A stretch of 64,000 nt of DNA from Novosphingobium beihaiense (GCF_022832375.1 NZ_JALHLG010000013.1:62001-126000), one strand, 5' to 3'. Numbered from the stretch's first letter, positions 16,978-24,707 are shown. The notes: a model not told the origin generated them from the sequence alone. Numbers and translations are program-made.

Positions 16978-17751
16978 ATGCAAGGCAAAGTAGCGATCGT
17001 CACCGGCGCGGCGGGCGGCATTGGCGAGGCCTGCGTGCGGGCGCTGGGCGCAAAGGGCGTCAAAGTGCTCGGCACCGGGCGCAATGCGGCGAAGCTGCAA
17101 GCGCTCAAGCAGGCGCTCGAAGGGGTGATGGCGTTCGATTTCGTCGCTGCCGATGCCACGGCGGACGAGGCGCCCAAGGCCATCGTGCAGGGCGCGATAG
17201 AGAAATTCGGCCGCCTCGATATCCTCGTGAACAACGCCGGTTCGTTCAATTTCGGCCCCGTGGACCAGACGACCGACGAGATGCTCGACGAAGTGATCGG
17301 TATTTCGATGCGCGCCCCGTTCCGCCTCTGCCGCGAAGCGCTGGGCGTGATGGGCGAGGGGTCCTCGATCCTGTTCATTGGCTCCACCTGGGGTATTTTC
17401 GGTACGGTGGCAGGCGGGGCTTATTCGATGGCCAAGGCCGGGCAGATCGGCCTGATGCAGACGATGGCCGCCGAATATGGCCCGCGCGGCATCCGCTCGA
17501 ACTACGTCGCGCCTACCGTGGTGCGCACGGAAATGACCGACGCGTTCTGGGATCTCGATTTCTTCCGCCGGGGCAACCACGAATTGACCCCGATGAAGCG
17601 CGATTGCACCGCCATGGACATCGGCAACATGGTGGCCTTCCTCGCGTCGGACGAGGCGGGCTTCGTCAACGGGCAGACCATTGCGGTGGATGGCGGCATG
17701 TCGACCACGCGCTATGTTGCGCCCGAAGCGCTCGCCGCGGTACGCCAGTAG
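16978..17751 (+). CDS. Short-chain dehydrogenase/reductase (SDR)
   Basis: A 257-residue classical SDR. The nucleotide motif VTGAAGGIGEA lies at about residues 8-18, NNAG near 89, a Ser in FIGSTWG near 132 and the catalytic pair YSMAKAG near 146-152. It is probably an NAD(P)-dependent alcohol or 3-hydroxyacyl-CoA dehydrogenase. It lies just before the second acyl-CoA dehydrogenase pair on the same strand, so it may act in the same beta-oxidation route. GGGAAG precedes the ATG. Confidence 0.9.
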   Translation: MQGKVAIVTGAAGGIGEACVRALGAKGVKVLGTGRNAAKLQALKQALEGVMAFDFVAADATADEAPKAIVQGAIEKFGRLDILVNNAGSFNFGPVDQTTDEMLDEVIGISMRAPFRLCREALGVMGEGSSILFIGSTWGIFGTVAGGAYSMAKAGQIGLMQTMAAEYGPRGIRSNYVAPTVVRTEMTDAFWDLDFFRRGNHELTPMKRDCTAMDIGNMVAFLASDEAGFVNGQTIAVDGGMSTTRYVAPEALAAVRQ

Positions 17752-17860
17752 TTCGCGAAAGCCAGGATCGCACCGGCGATTGCGCAGGCGCGCGGTGTTG
17801 TCGTGGCTGCGCTCTTGCGCCTAACGGTCCTGTCAAAGGACCTTGAGAGGCGCTGTGCTG

Positions 17861-19006
17861 ATGCAATTCGAATGGACTGAGGAACAGGACGCGTTCCGGC
17901 ACAAGATCCGGGACTTCCTCCATGCCAATCTGCCGGACGACTGGGAGAAGTTCTCCGAACACGGCCCGGCGTCGCCGGCGCTGACGGCCTTTGCCCGCGA
18001 ATTCTGCGTGAAGCTGGCCGATGCCGGTATCCTCTTCCCGCACTGGCCGGAAGAGATGGGCGGCGAAGGTCTGGGCCCGTGGGAACAGCAGATCCTCGCC
18101 GAGGAAATGTGGATCGCGGGCGAGCCGCGCGGCGGTCAGTACATGAACGTCAACTGGATCGGCCCGACGCTGGAAAAGTACGGCACGGATGAGCAGAAAG
18201 CACGCTATCTGGAGCCGATCACCAAGGGCCAGTCGCTGTGGTGTCAGGGCTTTTCCGAGCCCGATGCCGGGTCCGACCTTGCGAGCCTGCGCACGCGCGC
18301 CGAACTGAAGGACGGCCACTATGTGATCAACGGCCAGAAGATCTGGACCAGCTACGCCGGGTTGGCGGACACCTGCTTCCTGCTCACCCGCACGAGCGAA
18401 GACAAGAAGCGCGGCATCACCATCATCCTGGTGCCGATGGACACGCCCGGCATCACGGTGCGCCAGATTCCTTCGCTGATCGGCGAAGGCGATATCCATG
18501 AAGTCTTCTTCGACGATGTGACGGTGCCCGAAAGCGCCCGCTTCGGCAACGAGGGGCAGGCGTGGGAAATCGTCGGCTATTCGCTCCGCAACGAGCGTCT
18601 GGGCATTCCCCGCTTCACGCTGGCCCGCGCCGCGCTCGACCGGGCGGTGCAGATGCTGAAAGCGGCGGGCGATTTCGACAGCGATTTCGTCAGGATCGAG
18701 GCAGCACGCTGCGCGGCGCTGTGCGAGGCGGCGGGCACGGCGAACTACGCCGTCGTCCAGCGCCGCGTCGATGGGCTGGCGATCGGTTCGGAGTCCAGTT
18801 CGGCGCGCTATGCCACGGTCATGGCCGAGCGCGCGGTGTGCGAATTCGTGATCGAGTTCCTGCCCGAAGCGCTCGCGGGCGCCTCGCCCTATCTCAAGAT
18901 GCACCACCAGCGCGGCATCGTTGCCGGTGTGGCTGCCGGTTCCGCTGAAATCCAGCTCAACATCATCGCCAGCGACGTGCTGGAACTGCCGAGGGAGCCC
19001 CGCTGA
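17861..19006 (+). CDS. Acyl-CoA dehydrogenase, larger partner of the second pair
   Basis: A 381-residue flavoenzyme. The FAD signature QGFSEPDAGSDLASLRTRAE begins at about residue 128 and NGQKIWTSYAGLADTCFLL follows at about 156. The C terminus IIASDVLELPREPR is typical. The ATG at 17861 has GAGAGG about 10 bases upstream; the frame opens six codons earlier at a weaker start. Its likely partner subunit at 19136 follows after a 130-bp spacer occupied by a repeat. Confidence 0.9.
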   Translation: MQFEWTEEQDAFRHKIRDFLHANLPDDWEKFSEHGPASPALTAFAREFCVKLADAGILFPHWPEEMGGEGLGPWEQQILAEEMWIAGEPRGGQYMNVNWIGPTLEKYGTDEQKARYLEPITKGQSLWCQGFSEPDAGSDLASLRTRAELKDGHYVINGQKIWTSYAGLADTCFLLTRTSEDKKRGITIILVPMDTPGITVRQIPSLIGEGDIHEVFFDDVTVPESARFGNEGQAWEIVGYSLRNERLGIPRFTLARAALDRAVQMLKAAGDFDSDFVRIEAARCAALCEAAGTANYAVVQRRVDGLAIGSESSSARYATVMAERAVCEFVIEFLPEALAGASPYLKMHHQRGIVAGVAAGSAEIQLNIIASDVLELPREPR

Positions 19007-19036
19007 TGTCCGCCATTCACAGCTCCCCGCGCCCGT

Positions 19037-19133
19037 TCGTCCCGAGCGAAGTCGAGGGACATGTTCGAGCGCAGCGCCTCGGCTTCGCGCGGCCAAGTGT
19101 CTCGACTGCGCTCGACACGAACGGGGGGAACTG
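19037..19133. repeat. Inverted intergenic repeat between the dehydrogenase pair
   Basis: The arms CGTTCGTCCCGAGCGAAGTC and TCGACTGCGCTCGACACGAACG are imperfect inverted copies, separated by about 50 bp. Related elements are common in sphingomonads. It lies between two genes that would otherwise be adjacent and may end immediately before the ribosome-binding site of the downstream gene. Confidence 0.7.
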
Positions 19134-19135
19134 AC

Positions 19136-20053
19136 ATGCAGCTTTCGCTCAACGAGGACCAGACGCAGATCCTCGATTTCATCGACAGCCTCGCCAAGCC
19201 CTATGCCACGGTGCCGATGCACGACGTGTCGCTGGCGCTGGAATCGGCGGAACTGGACGAGGCGCTGGTCGAGAACGGTTTCCTCGATGTCATGGCGGTC
19301 GAGGAATTGGGGCCTGTCACGGCGGCGCTGGTGGTCGAAAAGCTCGCGCGTTTGCCTTTCGCGGTGGAAGCGGCGGCCTCGGCGATGGTGCGCCCGCTGA
19401 TCGATCCCGAGCTGCCACGTCCGCTCTGCCTGATGGAAGAGGGCAAGACCCGCAAACCACTGCGCTTCCTGCGCCCCGGCGCGAGCGTGGTTGTGGTCGG
19501 CCCGTCGGGCGTGAAGAGCTTTACCGCCACCGAAGAGATGATCGCACCGGCTCAGGAAGACACGCTTTACGGCTATCCCGTGGCGTTCCTGACCGCGCTG
19601 CCCGATGCCATGACCGCGCACGACGCCGATGCGGCGGAGATCACGCGGGCATGGCGCGTCGCCATGGCGGCGGAAGCGGCGGGCCTGCTCGGCGCGGCGC
19701 TGGCCAGCACGGTGACCTATGTCTCCGAGCGCAAGCAGTTCGGGCGCCCGCTCGCGACCTTTCAGGGGATGCGGCACCGTCTGGCCGAAGATCAGGTGAT
19801 GACCAATACCGCCTACTGGATGGCCATGCGCGCGGCGGGCACCGGCTCGCAGGCGGATGCGGCGATGGCGCTCCACCATGCGCAGGAGGCGGCCAAGCGG
19901 GTATGCTATGACTATCATCAGTTCCTGGGCGGCATGGGCATGACCCTGGAGCATCCGCTGCACTTGTGGACCTACCGCCTCAAGCTGCTCACCGCCGAAC
20001 TCGGCGGGCGCGGCGCGCAGGGGCTGGCAGCGGCTGAGGCGCTATGGGGGTAA
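19136..20053 (+). CDS. Acyl-CoA dehydrogenase, smaller partner of the second pair
   Basis: A 305-residue acyl-CoA dehydrogenase-like protein, shorter than the 380-residue norm. The family signature YVSERKQFGRPLATFQGMRH is at about residues 195-214 and FLGGMGMTLEHPLHLWTYR at about 261-279. The FAD-binding middle signature is absent. As in the first pair, the short protein following a full-length one suggests a heteromeric enzyme. The ATG at 19136 has GGGGGGAA upstream; the longer frame starts inside the repeat. Confidence 0.85.
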   Translation: MQLSLNEDQTQILDFIDSLAKPYATVPMHDVSLALESAELDEALVENGFLDVMAVEELGPVTAALVVEKLARLPFAVEAAASAMVRPLIDPELPRPLCLMEEGKTRKPLRFLRPGASVVVVGPSGVKSFTATEEMIAPAQEDTLYGYPVAFLTALPDAMTAHDADAAEITRAWRVAMAAEAAGLLGAALASTVTYVSERKQFGRPLATFQGMRHRLAEDQVMTNTAYWMAMRAAGTGSQADAAMALHHAQEAAKRVCYDYHQFLGGMGMTLEHPLHLWTYRLKLLTAELGGRGAQGLAAAEALWG

Positions 20054-20080
20054 CGCGGCGCCGGTTTTGGCGTTCCAAAA

Positions 20081-20169
20081 TCGTCATCCCCGCGCAGGCG
20101 GGGATCCATCTCCTGGGTCGTCGTTTTACGCAGCGTTACGAGCTGGATTCCCGCCTACGCGGGAATGAC
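20081..20169. repeat. Palindromic intergenic repeat, target of the IS1595 insertion
   Basis: The element begins TCGTCATCCCCGCGCAGGCG and its other end TGGATTCCCGCCTACGCGGG runs into GGAATGAC at 20162-20169, where the transposon is inserted. The expected end of the repeat, ACGAATG, is found at 23604-23610, beyond the transposon. This shows that the transposon split an existing repeat. Confidence 0.8.
20162..20169. repeat. Left target-site duplication (GGAATGAC)
   Basis: Identical to 23599-23606. Its 8-bp length agrees with IS1595-family transposition. Confidence 0.9.
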
Positions 20170-20193
20170 CGGCATTAGGTAGCAAGCGCAGAA
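20170..20193. repeat. Left terminal inverted repeat of the IS1595-type element
   Basis: 24 bp, perfectly inverted relative to 23575-23598. The two ends diverge immediately inward (CCTGATG here, GGAAAGC on the other side). Confidence 0.93.
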
Positions 20194-20245
20194 CCTGATG
20201 CCGCCTCTACGGAGGCAATGATGGAACTCACGACAGAACAGATTG

Positions 20246-21295
20246 ATGGCCGGACTCGCCTTCGTGGAGAAGGTGGGGCAAACGGTGCAGATGAACAATT
20301 TGTTGAGATTTTTTGGAGGCGTGCTTCTCAGCTCGCTCATAGTTGTCATCACTATTTCGCGGCTCGCCGTCGAAGTGATTGGGGCCTCAACAGCGCCAGA
20401 CGACTACGATGTGTTGAAAAGGAGGATGCCAGCAATGCTTAGCTGGCTCTTCTCTACTCCTTGGTGGGCTCCGACAGCGCTACTTTTTGGTGGAGCAGGG
20501 ATAGCTGCCTGGCTGATTTGGACCGCAACCAAGAGTGCTGCGGCCAAAGAAATGGAACATCATTCAGCGCTTGATGAAAAGGCCATCAAAAACACTGTCG
20601 CAGCGGCAATCGACGAACTTATAGCCACGCGCATTCAATCAGAATTATCCATGCATTCGCAAGACGAAAGATTGGTCAAACTGGAAAGCGAAATCCGCGA
20701 CGCAAGTAGCGTTGCGAAATCCGCAGTTGAGATTGCCGGAAATCGCTTTGAGAATATAGGAATGGATATTCGATCTCTGGAGGATCAGATTGCGGCGACA
20801 AAGCGCCAGTGGGATGAATGGACCCATCAGCATTGTCGCAATCAGGACCAGCGGTTTTCTTGGGTTGATGCCGGGTTCACGGCTATCCTGCACCGTGAGC
20901 GCCTGACGGTTCTAGCGGAGAAGATAGAAGTCGCAGCTGAGGTGCTCCTAGCCCCTCGCAACGGCGGCACCATCGACAATTGGGACAATTGGGCGACTAT
21001 TCGCCTGCAGTGGCAGTCTGACCTGAGCGGATGGCTTGAGCTTGCCGACATTCACAGAACCGGAGTGAGTGACAAAGTATTGAACATCAGCGGCGACGCT
21101 CTCGAAGGCAACTGGCCTGAGCCGGACGGGATTTTCCCTGATGCCACCACGGCGCTTGCCTACCGAAGGGTGGCCAAGACGTTTGATGTTTTCCGGTCCG
21201 AGCGAGATATGGTTGACCGCGCAGTGATCGCAGCCGCCTACGGCAACCCGTCGATGATGGCTAACCCTCGATTGCTCAAATCCGAAGATCTGTAA
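20246..21295 (+). CDS. Transposon passenger: membrane-anchored coiled-coil protein of unknown function
   Basis: A protein of up to 349 residues. Two likely membrane segments lie at about 24-44 (FGGVLLSSLIVVITISRLAV) and 69-89 (PTALLFGGAGIAAWLIW). A largely helical, charged region follows at about 90-200, probably a coiled coil, then a soluble C-terminal domain. The start is uncertain: a strong AAGGAGG lies nine bases before an internal ATG at 20435, which would keep only the second membrane segment; other ATGs are at 20246 and 20291. Codon use and base content are more AT-rich than the chromosome. I recognise no family. It overlaps the convergent DUF6471 gene by 20 bp. Confidence 0.65.
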   Translation: MAGLAFVEKVGQTVQMNNLLRFFGGVLLSSLIVVITISRLAVEVIGASTAPDDYDVLKRRMPAMLSWLFSTPWWAPTALLFGGAGIAAWLIWTATKSAAAKEMEHHSALDEKAIKNTVAAAIDELIATRIQSELSMHSQDERLVKLESEIRDASSVAKSAVEIAGNRFENIGMDIRSLEDQIAATKRQWDEWTHQHCRNQDQRFSWVDAGFTAILHRERLTVLAEKIEVAAEVLLAPRNGGTIDNWDNWATIRLQWQSDLSGWLELADIHRTGVSDKVLNISGDALEGNWPEPDGIFPDATTALAYRRVAKTFDVFRSERDMVDRAVIAAAYGNPSMMANPRLLKSEDL

Positions 21296-21509
21296 CGCCC
21301 ACGGCCTCTAGACATTGCAGTAAGAATGCAGCGGTAAATCCGCCCCGGCTGATCTTGTTGTTGAGGTTGCGCTCATTCTCAGTGACGCCAATCGCGCTCA
21401 GCTTTTCGGCAAGCTGAGCATAGGTCACCCCCTTCCGCTTCAACTCAGCTTTCAGGAGATTTTTCGCACGCGTTTCAAACTCGACAGTCGCGGGATCGGC
21501 CTTAGCCAT
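21276..21509 (-). CDS. Transposon passenger: DUF6471 protein (HTH-like)
   Basis: A 77-residue protein matching the DUF6471 pattern: RAKNLLKAELKRKGVTYAQL, then EKLSAIGV, then NLNNKISRGGFTAAFLLQCL. The pattern is that of a small helix-turn-helix protein resembling phage or antitoxin repressors, but function is not established. GGAG stands 8 bases before the ATG at 21509. An inverted repeat at 21522-21543 in its promoter may be its own operator. It lies just upstream of, and divergent from, the transposase gene, so it could control transposition. Confidence 0.8.
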   Translation of the reverse strand: MAKADPATVEFETRAKNLLKAELKRKGVTYAQLAEKLSAIGVTENERNLNNKISRGGFTAAFLLQCLEAVGVTDLRI

Positions 21510-21521
21510 AGGAGGCTCCAA

Positions 21522-21543
21522 ATATCATCATTTTCGATGATAT
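21522..21543. promoter_or_regulatory. Inverted repeat in the divergent DUF6471/transposase promoter region
   Basis: ATATCATC and GATGATAT form a perfect 8-bp inverted pair with six bases between, 13 bp upstream of the DUF6471 start. A third copy of GATGATAT is at 21602-21609, overlapping the transposase start. It is a plausible operator for the DUF6471 protein. Confidence 0.5.
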
Positions 21544-21607
21544 ACACCCTTGACTTTGGATATGTAAACCATCAGATATTGTGCATTACATCACCGGATA
21601 CGATGAT

Positions 21608-22567
21608 ATGGCACAGCACTTCCTTCTTTCGAGCAAAGCGCGCACTCTCAGCCTCAAGACCATCTATCAGATGGGTGAGGACAAAGCGTATGCCATGTTC
21701 CGTAACCTGCGCTGGCAGCAGGCGGATGGCGAGCCGATCTGCCCGCGCTGCGGCTGCCTCGATGCCTATGACATTTCAAGTCGCCGCAAGTTCCAGTGCA
21801 AGGCGTGCGGCCATCAGTATTCCGTCACTTCGGGGACGATCTTCGCCGGACGCAAGTTGAGCTTCACCGATCTTCTGGCCGCCATCATGCTGTTCGTGAA
21901 CGGCGCGAAGGGCGTTTCCGCGCTCCAGATGAGCCGCGACCTCGATGTTCAGTACAAGACGGCTTTCGTCCTGGCGCACAAGCTGCGCGAGGCGATGGCG
22001 CTTGAGGATGCCGGGCAGACCCTTGCAGGCGAAGTCGAGGTTGATGGCGCCTATTTCGGCGGCCACGTTCGCCCCGCCAACGAGAAAGAGAACCGCCGCG
22101 ACCGCCGCCTTGCCATCAACCAGAGCGGCAAGCGTCAGGTCGTTGTTGTTGGTCGTGAGCGCGGTGGCGAGAGCATGGTTGTAGTTGCCAAGAGTGAAGC
22201 CAAGGGCGGTGAGGTCATCGCGGCCAGTATCCACCACATGAGCACCGTCCATGCTGATGAGGCTTCGCATTGGGACGATCTGCACGCCAAGTTCGATACC
22301 CGGCGCATCAATCACTCGTTGTCGTATTCGGACGGCATTGCCTGCACCAATCAGGCTGAGAGCTTCTTTTCCCGTCTGCGCCGCATGGAAGTCGGCACGC
22401 ACCACCGTATCGCGGGCAAGTACCTCCACTCCTATGCGGCAGAGGCTTCGTGGCGTGAGGATAACCGCCGTGTGAGCAACGGCGGGCAGGCCATGATGGT
22501 GGCGGGCGCCGCAATGGCGTCGCGCGTTAGCCGTCAATGGAAGGGCTATTGGCAGCGCGCAGCTTGA
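21608..22567 (+). CDS. IS1595-family transposase
   Basis: A 319-residue DDE-type transposase that catalyses movement of the surrounding element. Residues about 45-75 form a zinc ribbon, with CPRCGC followed about 20 residues later by CKACG. The catalytic core is visible as VEVDGAYFGG at about residues 136-145 and then HADEASHWDDL and NHSLSYSDG, with NQAESFFSRLRRMEVGTHHR near 250-270. These are family features of IS1595/ISXO2-like enzymes. The frame is intact. No good ribosome-binding site is seen before the ATG, which may keep expression low. Confidence 0.93.
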   Translation: MAQHFLLSSKARTLSLKTIYQMGEDKAYAMFRNLRWQQADGEPICPRCGCLDAYDISSRRKFQCKACGHQYSVTSGTIFAGRKLSFTDLLAAIMLFVNGAKGVSALQMSRDLDVQYKTAFVLAHKLREAMALEDAGQTLAGEVEVDGAYFGGHVRPANEKENRRDRRLAINQSGKRQVVVVGRERGGESMVVVAKSEAKGGEVIAASIHHMSTVHADEASHWDDLHAKFDTRRINHSLSYSDGIACTNQAESFFSRLRRMEVGTHHRIAGKYLHSYAAEASWREDNRRVSNGGQAMMVAGAAMASRVSRQWKGYWQRAA

Positions 22568-22602
22568 TGGACATGCTACCTACCGAGAGAATCGGAGGCA
22601 GC

Positions 22603-23079
22603 ATGTCAGAGATATCGGCGCTTATCTACGTCATGCAGTCGGCAAAGGCGGCGCATGACGTTGTCTCGTCCATCGTTGGACTCCGCATTTCGGGTGAAGT
22701 CGCGGGAAAGATTGCAGAGGTCAACAAACACCTCGTCGAGATGACCGAGAGACTTCTCGCGGCTCAACATGAGAATGCGGCGCTGATTGCTCGTATACGC
22801 GAGCTTGAAGAAGAAGCAGTGCGCACGAAAGCAAAGCATGGCGAGCTTGAAAACTACGAGATGAAAGACGTAGGGCATGGCGCGATCGTTTATGCGGTGA
22901 AGCCAGGTCATAAGATCGGCGAACCAGCGCATTGGCTTTGCCCAAATTGTTTCGCGAACAATCATAAGTCCATCCTCCAGCGTGATCAGCATTTTAGCGT
23001 TGGTTGTGAAGCGTATGTCTGCCCTCGCTGCAAAGCAGACGTGATGGCCAGCAAAGGTTGCCATCCGGGCAGCAATTGA
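22603..23079 (+). CDS. Transposon passenger: coiled-coil protein with C-terminal zinc ribbon
   Basis: A 158-residue protein. Residues about 30-85 form a helical, coiled-coil-like stretch rich in Glu, Leu and Ala (for example AALIARIRELEEEAVRTKAK). Two CxxC pairs follow, CPNC at about 112-115 and CPRC at about 143-146, which should bind one zinc. I do not recognise a specific family. GGAGG precedes the ATG at 22603, which starts 35 bp after the transposase stop, so the two may be co-transcribed. Confidence 0.7.
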   Translation: MSEISALIYVMQSAKAAHDVVSSIVGLRISGEVAGKIAEVNKHLVEMTERLLAAQHENAALIARIRELEEEAVRTKAKHGELENYEMKDVGHGAIVYAVKPGHKIGEPAHWLCPNCFANNHKSILQRDQHFSVGCEAYVCPRCKADVMASKGCHPGSN

Positions 23080-23108
23080 ACCGGAGATACGGCGCTTGCG
23101 ACTATAGC

Positions 23109-23531
23109 CTACCTCAGCGCCCAGCGCCGGGGCTTCCCCTCAATCCGCACAACGCCGCATCCAACTTTCTTGGACAGGGCTTTGTTGATTGGTCCCACAA
23201 GCGCCTTCACGCCTGCGCGGCTGCAATCCCCATCTGGATCAAAGGCAATGGCCCTTTCGGCAATCTCAAGCGAGGTTAGCGGCCTGTCCGCCTTGCGCAG
23301 GACTTCGAGGTAAATCCGTATTCCGATCCCGCGCCCACGCCAGCGGCTATACGCCGGGGAAACGGGCTTGATCTGCGAAACGTCGAAGCCTTCCGCAAAG
23401 GCATCTATGCTTGCGGCAATGTGACCAGCCAGCGCGCGGATGCGATCTGCTTCCTGCTCGTGACGCTCAGCCTCCCCGATCAACCGGGCATATTTACGCT
23501 TCAAAGCGCTCACAACATGGGTTTCAGCCAT
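23109..23531 (-). CDS. Transposon passenger: hypothetical protein with winged-helix-like C terminus
   Basis: A 140-residue basic protein. The N-terminal third is a long helix rich in charged residues (LIGEAERHEQEADRIRALAG). The C-terminal half, with RIYLEVLRKADRPLTSLEIA and a closing RIEGKPRRWAL, resembles a winged-helix DNA-binding domain. The function is unknown. It points towards the zinc-ribbon gene, and its start is about 45 bp inside the right end of the transposon. Confidence 0.65.
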   Translation of the reverse strand: MAETHVVSALKRKYARLIGEAERHEQEADRIRALAGHIAASIDAFAEGFDVSQIKPVSPAYSRWRGRGIGIRIYLEVLRKADRPLTSLEIAERAIAFDPDGDCSRAGVKALVGPINKALSKKVGCGVVRIEGKPRRWALR

Positions 23532-23574
23532 GCTGCAGGTTAGCGCAGAGCAGAGCTCATGGCCTCGGCTTTCC

Positions 23575-23598
23575 TTCTGCGCTTGCTACCTAATGCCG
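23575..23598. repeat. Right terminal inverted repeat of the IS1595-type element
   Basis: 24 bp ending in GCTACCTAATGCCG, the exact reverse complement of 20170-20193. The duplicated GGAATGAC follows directly. Confidence 0.93.
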
Positions 23599-23606
23599 GG
23601 AATGAC
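23599..23606. repeat. Right target-site duplication (GGAATGAC)
   Basis: Identical to 20162-20169. The following CGAATGAGG completes the interrupted palindromic repeat. Confidence 0.9.
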
Positions 23607-23774
23607 GAATGAGGTTGATACCGGAGTTCGTTCCTCCAGCGTCTCTTTCCGCATTTCCCCACGGCGGTATCGCCATCGCTGCGGTGATTGCAGGCCCCGT
23701 GCGGGTCCTCCGGACTGGCCTTCTTCCGGTGCTCCATAGTACCTCACACGCCTGCAAAGCGGAGAGGAACAGGC

Positions 23775-24578
23775 ATGAGCGATACCGATCTTCTTGATCT
23801 TGGCGGCCAGGTTGCCGTCGTCACCGGAGGCGGCCAGAACGCGGGCCGCGCGATTGCGCTGGAGCTGGCGCGGCACAATGCGGGCGGCATTGCCGTCAAC
23901 GATTTCGTGCCCGAACGCGCCGAGGCGGTGGCCGAGGAAGTGCGCGCCATGGGCGTGCCTGCGCTCGCGGTGCCGTTCGACGTGTGCGATCTGGAGGCCG
24001 CCAAGGCCGCAGACGCCGCGATCAAGGACAAGCTGGGCGCGGCCACGGTGCTGGTGAACAATGCCGGCATGGCGGGGCCCGGCGGCTCGCTGCGCCCCAC
24101 GAAGAACTTCTGGGAGGAAGACCCGGAGAACTGGCAGCGTTATCTCGGCACCAATCTCTACGGCGTTTACAACTGCAGCTACGCTTTCATTCCCAACATG
24201 GTCGAGGCGAAGAAGGGGCGGCTGGTGACGGTCGTTTCGGATTCGGGCCGCATTGGCGAGCCCAAGCTGGCGGTCTATGCCTCGGCCAAGGCGGGGGCGC
24301 AGGGCTTCGTGCGCTCGGTGGCCAAGGAACTGGGACGCTACAACGTGACGGCCAACTGCGTCTCGCTCTCCGCGCTGATGCCCGACATGCCCGAGGAGAA
24401 GCTGGCCGAACTCATGGCGACCGACCAGACCAAGGCGATGATGGCGCGCTACACCATCCGCCGTTTCGGCAAGTCGGCGGATGTGGCGGCGCTGGTCACG
24501 TTCCTGTGCTCGGATGCCGCTGCGTGGATCACGGGCCAGACCTATCCGCTCAACGGCGGTTACGCGCCGTCGATGTAA
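23775..24578 (+). CDS. Short-chain dehydrogenase/reductase (SDR)
   Basis: A 267-residue SDR. The cofactor motif VVTGGGQNAGRAIA is at about residues 15-28, NNAGMAG near 94, a catalytic Ser in VVSDSGRIG near 155 and YASAKAG near 167. The C terminus SDAAAWITGQTYPLNGGYAP is typical. It likely acts on a 3-hydroxyacyl-CoA or an alcohol in the local pathway. GGAGAGGAA precedes the ATG at 23775. It lies just outside the transposon, whose right end is about 175 bp upstream. Confidence 0.9.
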   Translation: MSDTDLLDLGGQVAVVTGGGQNAGRAIALELARHNAGGIAVNDFVPERAEAVAEEVRAMGVPALAVPFDVCDLEAAKAADAAIKDKLGAATVLVNNAGMAGPGGSLRPTKNFWEEDPENWQRYLGTNLYGVYNCSYAFIPNMVEAKKGRLVTVVSDSGRIGEPKLAVYASAKAGAQGFVRSVAKELGRYNVTANCVSLSALMPDMPEEKLAELMATDQTKAMMARYTIRRFGKSADVAALVTFLCSDAAAWITGQTYPLNGGYAPSM

Positions 24579-24591
24579 GCAATAGAGCCCT

Positions 24592-24707
24592 CTCTCCTTC
24601 AGGGGAGAGGGTTGGGAGAGGGGACGTGCGTAATCTCCCCTCTCAACATCGGCTAACACCCTGCGGGTGCAAGTCTTCGTATCTCTCCGCTGAAGGGGAG
24701 AGAGGCG
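24592..24707. repeat. Intergenic inverted repeat (CCCTCTCTCC / GGGGAGAGAGG type)
   Basis: CCCTCTCTCCTTCAGGGGAGAGGG forms a hairpin at about 24592-24614, and TCTCTCCGCTGAAGGGGAGAGAGG near 24684-24707 is a related hairpin. The first may also serve as a weak terminator for the dehydrogenase gene. No other feature is visible in this 242-bp gap. Confidence 0.55.

Larger units (their letters stand above)
20170..23598. mobile_element. IS1595-family transposon with passenger genes (3429 bp)
   Basis: The ends are perfect 24-bp inverted repeats, at 20170-20193 (beginning CGGCATTAGGTAGCAAGC) and 23575-23598. They are flanked by identical 8-bp duplications GGAATGAC at 20162-20169 and 23599-23606. The 8-bp duplication and the DDE transposase with an N-terminal zinc ribbon at 21608 both match the IS1595 family. 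Besides the transposase it carries a membrane/coiled-coil protein, a DUF6471 protein, a zinc-ribbon protein and an unknown protein. Intact ends and duplications suggest a recent insertion. Confidence 0.93.

Noticed and set aside
17666..19963. Minus-strand open frame of 765 codons across the second dehydrogenase pair
   Set aside because: Antisense to real genes with dehydrogenase signatures. Long shadows are expected at this GC content.
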